A DNA stretch of 20,789 bases from Pigoraptor chileana (lineage: Eukaryota > Opisthokonta > Filasterea), in NCBI GenBank assembly GCA_943704495.1, contig CALSCR010001283.1, positions 1-20,789 on the forward strand, read 5' to 3'. Numbering within the stretch: position 1 is the stretch's first letter; every line of letters begins with the position of its first letter. Shown one piece after another: positions 1-9,187 of the stretch. A model generated the notes under the pieces. It was not told where the DNA came from. It worked only from the letters and a program-made list of their open reading frames with translations, and did not search any database. Both the position numbers and the translations under genes were made by a program.

Positions 1-248
1 TTTACAGTTGACCACCTCAGCCGACCTGAAATATAGTTGAAATATAATCGTAAATAGCACTGCGCAAACTCTCTATTACGCACTTAACACCCACGGTCGA
101 ATTTGTCTGAGACCCGTCACTGAATTACGTTTGATGTTATTTACAAACGAACGTGCACTTTAGTTCCACGGAGAAAAGGCCAATCTTAGGCTCGTGCCAA
201 AGACACTAAAATAACTGCGGTATCCCGGTCCTCTGTCGGCTGCCCAAA

Positions 249-1451
249 ATGTCCCGTTTGCCCACATCCTTTTCGTCGCTTCCCGACGAGGTCGTCGTCT
301 ATCACATTGTGCCCTTCCTCTCCAACAAGGACTGCCGATCTCTCGCTTACGTCAACTCACGACTGCGCACTTGGCTGGCACACATGCATTTTTATACCCT
401 TAAGCTGCAATATTGCGATAAGTACAGCGTGGATGCGAACTTCCGCCAAGAAGTGTGGAACCACATTCCCATGGAACTACTTATCCTTACCTTTCAGCAC
501 TCCCGGGTGAACGACGTATCTGCGTTGGCTGGCGTGTATTCGCTCAATCTCGAGGGCACTGGAGTGACGGATGTGTCTGCATTGGGCAACGTCCATTCGC
601 TCAATCTGAGATATTGCGGTGGAGTGACAGATGTGTCTGCGCTGGGCGGTGTCCATGCGCTCGATCTCTCAGGTTGCAATGGAGTGATAGATGTGTCTGG
701 GCTGGGCGGTGTCCATTCGCTCAATCTCGAGCGTTGCGAAGGAGCGACAGATGTGTCTGCGTTGGGTGGCGTCCATTCACTCAATCTCTCCTATTGCAAT
801 GGAGTGACGGATGTTTCTGGGCTGGGCCGCGTCCATTCCCTCGATCTCTCTTATTGTAATGAAGTGACGGATGTGTCTGCCTTAGGCGACGTCTATTCGC
901 TGAATCTCTCTGATTGCAAAGGATTGTCAGATGTATCTGCGTTGGGGAAAGTCCATTCGCTCGATCTCTCCTATTGTGAAAGAGTGACAGTTGTGTCTGC
1001 GTTGGGCGGTGTCCATTCACTCAAACTCGCGGGTTGCCGAGGAGTGACGGATGTGTCTGCGTTGTGCGGCGTCCATTCGCTCAATCTCACATGCTGCGAA
1101 GGAGTGACCGAAGTATCTACGTTGGGCGGCATCCATTCGCTCAATCTCTCGGGTTGCAGAAGAGTGATAAATGTGTCTGCGCTGGGCGGTGTCCATTCGC
1201 TCAATCTCTCGGGTTGCATTGGAGTGACGGATGTGTCTGCGTTGTGCGGCGTCCATTCCCTCGATCTCTCCTTTTGTCAAGGAGTGGTGGATGTGTCTCG
1301 GCTGGGCGGCGTCCATTCCCTCGATCTCTCCTTTTGTCATCTAGTGACTGATGTGTCTGCGTTGAGTAGTGTCCATTCGCTCAATCTCTCCTATTGTGGA
1401 GCGACGGATGTATCTGTATTGGGCGGCGTCCACACTCTCACTCTCTACTGA
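249..1451 (+). CDS. F-box protein with 16 tandem 20-residue leucine-rich repeats
   Basis: Intronless 400-residue protein starting at an ATG in A-rich context (cccaaaATG). Residues about 7–45 form an F-box (FSSLPDEVV, then the VNSRLR end of the helix), the module that docks on Skp1 in SCF ubiquitin ligases. From about residue 87 to the C-terminus there are sixteen repeats of consensus V-T-D-V-S-A-L-G-G-V-H-S-L-N-L-S-x-C-x-G. This is a short leucine-rich repeat of 20 residues, or exactly 60 bases, with two 19-residue units. The repeats should form a curved solenoid that binds the substrate. Repeat DNA is nearly identical between units, pointing to recent expansion or gene conversion. The protein ends inside a repeat with almost no cap. 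The SCF role is inferred from the family; the substrate is unknown. A paralogue lies at 7979. Confidence 0.9.
   Translation: MSRLPTSFSSLPDEVVVYHIVPFLSNKDCRSLAYVNSRLRTWLAHMHFYTLKLQYCDKYSVDANFRQEVWNHIPMELLILTFQHSRVNDVSALAGVYSLNLEGTGVTDVSALGNVHSLNLRYCGGVTDVSALGGVHALDLSGCNGVIDVSGLGGVHSLNLERCEGATDVSALGGVHSLNLSYCNGVTDVSGLGRVHSLDLSYCNEVTDVSALGDVYSLNLSDCKGLSDVSALGKVHSLDLSYCERVTVVSALGGVHSLKLAGCRGVTDVSALCGVHSLNLTCCEGVTEVSTLGGIHSLNLSGCRRVINVSALGGVHSLNLSGCIGVTDVSALCGVHSLDLSFCQGVVDVSRLGGVHSLDLSFCHLVTDVSALSSVHSLNLSYCGATDVSVLGGVHTLTLY
507..1448 (+). repeat. 60-bp coding tandem repeat array (LRR units)
   Basis: About 16 head-to-tail units with a 60-base period sit inside the first F-box/LRR gene. Unit cores such as gatgtgtctgcgttgggcgg and gtccattcgctcaatctc recur almost unchanged. 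The period is a multiple of three, so whole-unit gain or loss keeps the frame. It also leaves several other frames open on both strands; those are by-products, not genes. Confidence 0.92.
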
Positions 1452-2790
1452 TGCGTGTTGGTTATTAGACCTGCTTTACACGACATTTGTCTGTCTTGCG
1501 TGTGATCCTGGTGGGGACGACGAGCTATTTTCGGACGGAAAGAACTGAAGAAAAGCCATTACAGAGCTATTACGAGCCGTTTATCCCCAATTATAACGGA
1601 AACTAAGCTTAATGTGAATTCATAAGAATCTTTGGAAAACAGATTTACAACAAGCTACGCCAGCGGCGTTCTGCCGTTGATAGTATTACCTTTACAACCA
1701 ATATCCACACGCCAGACAATCAACAGACACACAACAGCGTTAACGGACTGAACCACACGGCAAGGGGCCTCAATATGTGTGGGGATCGCTGCAACGCCGG
1801 CAATGTGCACTGCCGGACCGCCCAGCGATTAGAGACGGGATGGGACGCAAGTTTACTCGGTGGGCTATATGACACAGTCCGCCATCTCCAAACCTTGTCA
1901 GACCTCGGTAACGGACTCGGGCAGCCGGTGAGAGCCGTGAACGAAAGTTACTGTATCTGCAGGACGACATCTTCTGATCCATGATTCAGTGGCGGACGGT
2001 CAGTCAACCTGTCAAGGCTGTGACTGGCGTGACTCGGAGTTCAGTGACTCAATGTATTGTTGTGAGAACAACTGAAATAAAGGCTGTGTACCGTTGCGGG
2101 TCCAGCGCGGCCGGGTGCGCATACCCGTCCGGTGCCGCAGTGGCCAGTGGCTGGCGCCCGGTCTGTGAAGAGGTCCGACTGGTCAGGCCGAGAGTTGCCG
2201 TGCAGCAGTGGGCAATCTGGACGAAGGTGAGCTCACGGTGTGACCGGTCTGAATGGGCCACCCGAAAGGATCAACGCCTTGAGTGTCAGCTGTACTGAAC
2301 TGTGGCAGTGCGCTAAGCAACTTCAGGCTGAAGTCAGTGAACCCGAAAATTGACGTTCAGACTGTTCGAATGGGCACCCACGGGTCGACGTCACCCGGCC
2401 CGGCCGTCGGCTCGCGGCCCCTCGGTCAACACCGGAATCCGGCCGAGTCATTACGTTTCATGCATTACAGTTCCTGAGCCCTCTGCTGGAATTCACTGTG
2501 ACCAAGGCGTAAGTCCCCTTGACTGTGGCTGACTCCGCAAAGTCGTGCCGCCTCTTCCGACCGACGGTTTCGGCGGCGGCCGTCGGATCAGACCATCAGC
2601 TCGCTCCGGCGGGCACGGTTCCGGAATCCGAGTTCAATGTTCATACAAAATGGCCGATCCGGGGTAGTTTGTCGTGCAAATTATCAGTGAGAACGTCACT
2701 TTAAGCGACGATCACATCCCTCCAAAATGGAATTCAATTCAAGTGCACCACACATGCTATAGAGGTTATCTCGCTAGTCAGTCACTCTTC
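1452..2790. other. Intergenic region with a GC-rich core, no gene assigned
   Basis: The first 320 bases are AT-rich 3' flank of the F-box gene. From about 1975 to 2660 the sequence is clearly richer in G and C, with small hairpins (GGGT-GCGCAT-ACCC near 2114, GCCAG-TGG-CTGGC near 2143). Some words occur twice, such as cggccgtcgg at about 2400 and 2577, and ccggaatccg at about 2430 and 2622. Open frames of up to 105 codons exist on both strands, but none has a good start, recognisable domain or splice support. It may be a decayed duplicated segment or the promoter/5' region of the next gene. Confidence 0.4.
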
Positions 2791-3702
2791 ATGAGGGCGG
2801 GGCACACAATTGCAATGCAATGTCTTGTGGAGCGTCACTTTGGCAGAACGGCAGGAAGGAAGGCACATCAGATTCAACTTGGTGAGTTGTCGGAAATATA
2901 TGTGTAAATGTGTGTGTCGTGATGGCTTCACTCTGACAAGAAGGCATGTAAGAAATCAAATTGCGAGTCTATACTTTCCGCCATGTCGCTGATGCTGTGT
3001 GCTTCCTGAACCCAGACCTCATCGGTGCGTTGGGGATAAAACCTGCGGTGCTTGTCGATTACTCCAGCGCATCTCCGGTGCAAGTTGCATCGTTTGTCGC
3101 CGAAGCAGCCAAGGTGTGTGAAAAGGTCCACAAAGTATGTTATCCCGAGTTGAACTCGGTCCGGATAGTCTCTGTGTGTCTCATTCGCAGTTCCGTCCTG
3201 GCAATGCGATCGAAACGGATCACTACAGGTGGTCGATCCGTTGTTCTCGCGTCTCCGAGTCCTCTCGTTTGATGACGGCGAACGTGGAGTTTTCATAGTC
3301 AATCCGACGCTCCTGTTGCAAGATATGCGAGAAACAGCTCCCTTTTTGCTTTCATCTGACAATTCGCGGCCGCTGGTTCTCGTGGACGCATCCACCGGCT
3401 CTCCTTCACGTGCACCGTCTTTAATCAAACGAGATGTGCATGCAAATCATCCGTCGTTGATGACGCTTACGGCCGCGTGGTCTCTGATTGAGTCAGCTCT
3501 AGAGGATGCCTCGCTAGATGCAAAAGATGGCAAGACTGCGACTGCGACTGCATTGGATATTATAGATTTGAAGAGCGACAACTGCTGGTGCATGACCTCT
3601 GTCGCAGGATGGATGCTCGGTTATCCCGCCGTCTACTGGACCCCAGCTGAAGCGGTGAGACCACGTGCTGCTCTGTTTGTTTGCACGACGGAAGATGCAT
3701 GA
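2791..3702 (+). CDS. C1orf74: C1orf74/DUF4504 (UPF0739) family protein, three exons
   Basis: Proposed exons are 2791–2881, 2953–3134 and 3229–3702, giving 248 residues (240 if the ATG at 2815 is used). Human C1orf74 is, from memory, about 270 residues. The introns are 71 bases (gtgagt…aag) and 94 bases (gtatgt…cag), and phases agree at both joins. An alternative acceptor at 2967 also keeps the frame. Family-like features are LGIKPAVLVDYSSA at residues 57–70, a strand ending in VFIVNPTLLL just after the second join, PLVLVDAST, and a C-terminal MLGYPAVYW near residue 220, matching the conserved LLGYPVVY end of the family. The molecular function of DUF4504 proteins is unknown to me. The weakest part is exon 1: the second and third exons read convincingly, but the first is supported only by phase and a good donor. 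Confidence 0.62.
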
Positions 3703-4795
3703 GGCCACTTTGGCATCTAGTACAGATGGCGCGTGATAAGCAAGCGATCCATCCGTGTCAATTGTTGCAAACCACTTTACGCGTGTCCGCCCTGTTATGC
3801 CCTTTTTTGTTCATTCTCACTGATACAGCGCACACTTCCCGGTTTACCCGCCCCCACACCATGCTGCACCTACATCCCTCTGGCGACTACGCTTAGACTG
3901 GAAATTCGCTTGGCGGCGTCGCGCTTGTTGTGCACCGGGCGGAAGTGACATTTCCCGGAAGGCAAGTTGAGCTGTGCTGACGTGTCCTGCTCTTCCAACA
4001 AGCATCCCATCCCGCAGCCTTCTCGCATGAGCGGCCAAACTACGACACACATAGCGCACGCATGGTTCTCTTTTCGCTTTGTCGATCGCCCTTCCCGTCC
4101 CTCTGCCCTGTTTCCCGCTTCTCAAGAGAATTTACCCTCCTCTCGTGTCCTTTGTTTGTCAGACCTCTCATGCCGCTGTGCAGTTTTTCCGTTCCGGAAT
4201 GCCTGTCTGCCTGTCCAGAAGTACTTTGCGCCGTCGAGGGATGGTCACTGCTCTTATCTAAGCGCGCGTTCACGGAACTTTCGCGGCATTCGTCCTTATC
4301 TTTTGTTATTTCGCTGACATCCTCAGTTGTGAACATGGATATGGTCGCTATGTGATCAGCAATTGTCTCTGGTGGTACAGCGATCTCCCGGTCTGGTGGG
4401 TATTTAATCTAAATCTGACCACGTAAAACTGGCTGATTTGGCTGATTATTTCAATTTAAATTTGCCGCCCAGCTTAGATGCCAAATCCGGCCCCGCTCAT
4501 GCATTCCTGGGAAGCCAGATCTAATTACTTTCAGATAAACGACGTCCCGATTGCCTCTCAAACCGGTGTTTGGTTGTCCTGCATAGAGCTCCTGTGAGGT
4601 TCCAGGATGTGTGTGTGTGTCAGTGTGCGTGCCTTTGCGCGCATCAATTTCACTATATATGAGATGCTGATGTCAGTGTTGTAATTTTTCATAGTTGATG
4701 CTGATTTAGATGTTGACTGATGCCCACCGATCTCCTCGCACATATCGTTTCACTGAGCAGCGTAACCTGTCGTCGATTTTTAAAGTCAAGTCAAA
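3703..4795. other. Intergenic region, no gene supported
   Basis: About 1.1 kb lies between the DUF4504-like gene and the surface-protein gene. A 97-codon plus-strand frame with an ATG (4062–4355) is Ser/Leu/Cys-rich with no recognisable domain, and is overlapped by an equally long minus-strand frame, so I do not call it. The 3' half (4380–4795) is AT-rich, with a short TG run near 4611–4625, and should contain the promoter of the downstream gene. Confidence 0.4.
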
Positions 4796-5926
4796 ATGAA
4801 GGTCGCGGTCCTTCTTGTTTCTTCTTTGTTGGTAATCGCCGCCGGGGGTAAGTGTACTTGCTCTGTGCTGGCCTCAAACGCTGATCTGTGTCTGCGCTGA
4901 CTATTCACCAACCAAACACTCGGCAGTGCAGGATCCCTTCATGTTGGCGATTGCGCCGTGTCTTCTACTTTTTTTCCTTCTGTGTTTGTTTGTAATTGAT
5001 TGGGAGTGCATGTTGCATAAGATAACCGACTTGACTTCCTTTAGTCAGCAGTCTCTGATTGATACACCCCCCTCAAACACACACACACACCTCACAAACT
5101 GCACTCTTAATATCACGCAGTGGCAACGGGACAATCGACCACTTATGTGAACATAGCCTGGTATGACAATGTTCTCGAATGCAACATCGACCCAACGAAT
5201 CCCATGCGCAAGCAGTCCTTGGTCGCGGGTGTGTGCACGTGGGCAGGCATCGGTGAAAAGAACGCCGACATGTACGCGCGGGCCGATGTAAAGAGCGATG
5301 GAACCGTCACATACCTCGCTGGATTCACTCTTTCAGACTGCTCCGATCAGCCCAAGCGCACATCCGGCCACCTCGCAGCGTCGTCAGGCTCGTGCAGCTC
5401 GCCTCTGTTTGACAATGTGTATTCCCCGGATTCAAATGTCGTCATGGTGACGGTAACAACGTCTCCGTCGTATCCACTAACAGTTCCTCAGGGCGCGACA
5501 AGCCTCTACGTCAACTACGTGCAGTATGGCTTCTACCATCTCGACCAGTGCGACGGTGATCCGCTCGTGCAGTTTTCTGGGAAAGCGCTCACGTGCGTGT
5601 CCTCGGGCAAGTCCGCCTCTCGCTTTGTTGCATACGAGCGCGACTACAGCGTCGTCATCCGTGAGTTCAAATACCCCTTATGCTCACAGGGGTTTGACTC
5701 ATCCGTGAAGGTCATTCGCCTATCTTCATCGGACCTGACTGGTCGGTGTCTGAGTGGACGTGGTGTTGTTGCTTCACTCACGGTAAAGCCTTTGTATGCC
5801 GACGCGTCGGCCACGAACGGGGTGCAGGCAGCGGATCCCACAGGCGCATCCGGGGCGGTCGCACCCCTCTCGTATGTAAGCGTGGCGGTGGCGTCGGCGG
5901 TTGCGTTGCTGGTGTTGTCATGGTGA
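4796..5926 (+). CDS. Secreted cysteine-rich protein with GPI-anchor-type C-terminus, two exons
   Basis: Exon 1 (4796–4847) starts at tcaaaATG and encodes a classic signal peptide, MKVAVLLVSSLLVIAAG. A phase-1 intron (4848–5120, gtaagt…cag, with a CA run) follows. Exon 2 (5121–5926) gives a protein of 285 residues in total. The middle part has eight cysteines spread over about 210 residues (in ECNID, GVCTW, SDCSD, GSCSS, QCDGD, LTCVS, LCSQG, GRCLS), suggesting disulfide bonds in an extracellular domain. The C-terminus is a small-residue stretch (PTGASGAVAP) followed by a hydrophobic tail with no charged residues, ending VALLVLSW. That is the pattern of a GPI-attachment signal, though a short membrane anchor cannot be excluded. 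The intron separates the signal peptide from the mature protein. I do not recognise the family; a cell-surface role is inferred from topology alone. Confidence 0.78.
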
Positions 5927-6242
5927 ATCGGCATTAACTGAAGCTGGGAGACGGCAATAATCGCAACAATGATGTCGAAGCCACAGCAGTGATGCCTCTG
6001 CTGTCCGTCGTTGTGACCGCCCCATAATCGCTTCAGCAAAAATTGGTATAAAATCAATGAAATAGTCAACCTTGAGAATGTTCATGTAATGTGGACTGAA
6101 AAAGCGGCAATCAGATACATCAAGAACGTTGCAGGTGCAGTGCATGTACAAGAAGACGAATCGTTGGATCACCCGACAAATGTGATAAAATGACCAGAAG
6201 GGGTAAAGCGTGTGTACATTTATTCTCCTTGCCAGGCGAGTT
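5927..6242. other. Short convergent intergenic region
   Basis: This is the 316-base space between the ends of the surface-protein gene (+) and the UMP1 gene (-). It should hold both 3' untranslated regions and poly(A) sites. It is AT-rich. I see no further gene. Confidence 0.5.
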
Positions 6243-7455
6243 TCAGCGCGAAAACCGCATGCCCAGTCGCGCCTCCATCATGTCGTGGGGGGCGCCCATA
6301 GAGAGTGCCTCGCGGGGATCTGCAAAGGCAAATGACATAATTGTTGGTTACACAGGGATGTACGGTGTGTGTGAAAAGTGTTGAGGAAGAATTCAGTCGG
6401 GTGTCCGTGAGTGTTATTATGTGAAATGAGAGAGAGAAAACAAATTTTGTCGGCAATAAGTATGGACAGTAAATAACCCGATTCCGCCCCCAATTGTGTA
6501 TGCCTCTATGTGTGTGTGTGTATGCATCTGTGTGTGCTGTGTCAAGGCACGTTCATGTCTCGCATGTACATTACATGGATGATTACATGTTGTAGGGTGA
6601 AATCGCTGCGGACGGCAACCACCGCTTCCCCTCACCCTTCCCCCGAAAAAGGAGAAAAGAGAAATAAACATCGAAACACAGCGCGTAAACACCAAAGGAA
6701 AAAGACGCACCGTTAAGAATATCCTCAAATCCCGCGAGAAGTGTGTCAGTGCCGTTGATTGTCTCCAGTCCCAGCCTGTTCGAGTCCATTCCGGGCATCC
6801 GACCACCCACGGACGACAATATGTTACGCTCCATCCGCATCCGCATCACCGCCTGCGATCCCTGGACTTTTCCAAGCATCGCGAGACGAAGTGCGTCCGA
6901 ATTCGAGTCAAACTACTCGCGAAAAAGATTACGAACATGGAAGAAGAATGTAGAGGCGTCCAGTTGAAAACCCATGGTCAAATTCTATTCGAACATAGCG
7001 GAGTTTCATAGAACTAATATTTTCATCAGTGATAGGACATTTAAAAGTAAGAGACACCAGCAAACAGCCGAGGCAACGTGACACGTAGCACGCACACATG
7101 TCTGAGAGCAATGGATGTCCGAAGTTGAGACAGTTTTAATACCGAATCAAGACTCACCCTCTCCTGGATGACTTCAATAGGATGCTTGGGAGCAATGTCT
7201 GTAATGGTGTGGTGGAGACCGAATCGCATGGTATCGTGCAGTTCAAACGGTCCTTCTGCGCTGGCGGCAACGCTTGTGGCGGGCGCTGCATCCGGGCGCA
7301 CTGCGGGAAAGTGGGCACTCTGCAATAATTTTGCGCGATACAATGTTGTGAGTAAGAAAGCGCAACACTTCCAGGCTTGAATAGTTGGTGGAAGCGGGAG
7401 GCCACTAGCACACCGATACGCTTACTATCAGCCGACACTGAACAAACCGCCCCAT
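6243..7455 (-). CDS. POMP: Proteasome maturation factor UMP1/POMP, four exons
   Basis: This chaperone sits inside the half-proteasome, helps assembly of the 20S core and is degraded when the core matures. Exons on the minus strand: 7319–7158, 6912–6711 and 6319–6243, plus a short first exon, best placed at 7455–7426 (MGRFVQCRLI). Introns are GT–AG with matching phases (donors gtaagc, gtgagt, gtgcgt; acceptors cag, tag, cag). The result is 156 residues against about 141 in human POMP. Diagnostic stretches are GPFELHD (33–39; GPFESHD in human), a KHPIEV segment (55–60), the helix running LGKVQGSQAVMRMRMERN, and GFEDILNDP (125–133), which spans the last splice join and is the family signature. 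The C-terminus MMEARLGM matches MVEYKLGL of POMP. The core and C-terminus are secure. The first exon is uncertain: an ATG at 7539 directly followed by a donor would also fit in phase. Confidence 0.88.
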
Positions 7456-7978
7456 GCACAAGGGCGGGTATAACGATGCTGCGAGGGCCGAGCGAATACG
7501 AACACAAATACAACAGACACAACACCAACAACGCACCATTCTCTGTAATATTCAGAGACTACAGATTAAATATTTCGTCTTTGCCTTCCTGTAAGAATGA
7601 TTCGCTTTGCTTCTGCTTACTTTTCCTCTTATCTCTGAGGTCTGCCGTTCGCATTGTTGTTGCAGGATCCCACTGATTCACCAGATTCAATGCGGACGGC
7701 CGTCAGTCAGAACCAATGTTCCCAAGAAGGAGAGGGTGAACATTACCGAGACCTCGTACACAATTGCTGGGCGCAATTTTATCAGCGATCTCGGCAGATG
7801 ATCACTCACTGTAATATTGCCATTAGGGTTCTCACAACCCTTGATATCACTTCCACAGCCGCATGGATGTCGTTGCAAGAGCATCGTTTTCCCCTTCAAA
7901 CCTTGCACTTCAATGGCTTGTATAACTCTTCTCCGTCTTCAAGATACATTATATGTTCATTAATTCGATTCCACAGCC
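7456..7978. other. Divergent spacer between UMP1 and the second F-box gene
   Basis: The spacer holds the promoter of UMP1 and the 5' region of the F-box gene. Between 7660 and 7925 several frames are open on both strands, one reading NVPKKERVNITETSYT on plus and one ending LGTLVLTDGRPH on minus. None connects to a known domain, so none is called. A near-palindrome, CTCTGTAATATTCAGAG, lies at 7541–7557. The stretch 7851–7890 duplicates the start region of the downstream gene and is listed separately. Confidence 0.45.
7851..7925 (+). repeat. Duplicate of the F-box gene start region, with its own ATG
   Basis: The segment beginning ttccacagcc at 7851 repeats the one at 7969, which contains the start of the F-box/LRR gene. 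After a two-base difference, ATGGATG-CGTTGCA-GAGCATC-TTTTC is shared with three mismatches over about 30 bases. The copies are about 118 bases apart. The upstream copy has an in-frame ATG at 7863 and encodes MDVVARASFS before diverging and stopping at 7925 (20 codons). The real gene begins MDAVAGASFS. It could be an old tandem duplication now acting as an upstream reading frame, or an alternative first coding exon, since both copies follow a cag that resembles a splice acceptor. Confidence 0.75.
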
Positions 7979-9187
7979 ATGGATGCCGTTGCAGGAGCAT
8001 CCTTTTCGTCGTTACCGGTGGAGATCGTCAGTGATAAAATCTCTCAATTTTTTTCACGACGCGACATAGCGGCCCTATCAAAAGTGAATTCGGTACTCAG
8101 ACTATGTCTCACTCCCCGTCGCATCCTATCGCTTCGGTCGGACGTGGCGGAGAAATATTATGAGGACGAAGGATTTAGAGGCTGTGTATCCGCTATGTTT
8201 CCGGCGCGCATGCTGTCTATCGATCTCAGTGGATCAAAGAAAATCGTCGACGTTGCTCACTTGAGTGATGTACACACTCTTCATCTCGCTCGGTGCGTGA
8301 ACCTGGAAGATGTGTCCGCACTGACATCGGTGCATACTCTTGACCTTCGCATGTCCCAAGTTAGCGATGTCTCCGCATTGGGGCGCGTGCATACACTCTC
8401 GCTCGGCGGAAGCCAGAATCTATCCGACGTCTCGCCCCTGGGGGGCGTCCACACACTTTTGCTTCATGGCTGTGCTTCGATTGAAATCGTGGGCCAGTTA
8501 GGCCGTGGACATACGTTGAATCTCACCAATTGTATTCGCGTGCGTGATGTTTCAGCGCTCGGCAACCTGCACAAGCTCGTCCTGATAAACTGCCCTCTCG
8601 TGACGGATGCATCTGCATTGGGGCGCGTGCATTCCCTCGATCTATCGGGAACGTCTGTTGCGGATGTCTCGGCGTTGGGTGGCGTGCACTGGCTGAGACT
8701 AGCCAACTGCATGCAACTGAAGGATGTCTCCGCACTAGGCAAGGTGCACACCCTCGTTCTTTCACATTGCGAGTCGATCGTTGAGGTATCGTCTCTGACA
8801 GGTGTGCATACACTTTTCCTCAACGGTTGCTATTTGATTACGGACGTGTTGCGACTTGGAAACACACGTAACCTGGACCTATCGGGGCTGTGGCGGTTGA
8901 GTGATGTGACTGCATTGGGACGTGTGCATCATCTCGATTTGACTCACTGCGCTTCTATTTGTGACATCTCATCGCTGACCAACGTCCACACCGTGCGCTT
9001 GAGTGGCTGCGGATCCGTGCGAAATGTGTCGTCGCTGTGCGCCGCCCATTCTGTGAATTTAACGGGCTGTCGCAGCGTGCTGGACTTTTCTGCACTTGAT
9101 TCAGTGTGTGAGCTTGTGTATCCCGATGGATCTTCACGTGCGCGTCAACAACATTGCACACATGCACAGTATGCTAGTGTGCGGTAG
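7979..9187 (+). CDS. F-box protein with about 15 diverged 20-residue leucine-rich repeats
   Basis: Intronless 402-residue paralogue of the protein at 249. The N-terminal F-box reads FSSLPVEIV … FFSRRDIAALSKVNSVLR, with the same FSSLP and VNS-LR ends as the first copy. The linker pattern K-Y-x-x-D-x-x-F-R before the repeats is also shared. About fifteen 20-residue repeats follow, from roughly residue 89 (consensus D-V-S-A-L-G-x-V-H-T-L-x-L-x-x-C). Unlike the first gene these have diverged strongly in DNA and protein, so substrate specificity is probably fixed. The C-terminus departs from the repeat into a short polar tail (SSRARQQH). The likely role is substrate selection for an SCF ubiquitin ligase, inferred from family architecture. 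The start is the ATG in ccATGG; an ATG in a duplicated segment 116 bases upstream is out of use or forms an upstream frame. Confidence 0.9.
   Translation: MDAVAGASFSSLPVEIVSDKISQFFSRRDIAALSKVNSVLRLCLTPRRILSLRSDVAEKYYEDEGFRGCVSAMFPARMLSIDLSGSKKIVDVAHLSDVHTLHLARCVNLEDVSALTSVHTLDLRMSQVSDVSALGRVHTLSLGGSQNLSDVSPLGGVHTLLLHGCASIEIVGQLGRGHTLNLTNCIRVRDVSALGNLHKLVLINCPLVTDASALGRVHSLDLSGTSVADVSALGGVHWLRLANCMQLKDVSALGKVHTLVLSHCESIVEVSSLTGVHTLFLNGCYLITDVLRLGNTRNLDLSGLWRLSDVTALGRVHHLDLTHCASICDISSLTNVHTVRLSGCGSVRNVSSLCAAHSVNLTGCRSVLDFSALDSVCELVYPDGSSRARQQHCTHAQYASVR

Noticed and set aside
455-1351. Long open frames in other frames and on the minus strand inside the first F-box/LRR gene (for example 494–784 and 1017–1340 on minus)
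   Set aside because: They arise because the 60-base repeat lacks stops in several frames; translations are pure repeats of one meaningless unit, and the F-box/LRR frame explains the sequence.
4062-4355. 97-codon plus-strand ORF with ATG in the spacer before the surface-protein gene
   Set aside because: Low-complexity Ser/Leu/Cys/Pro composition, no domain, and an equally long overlapping frame on the other strand.
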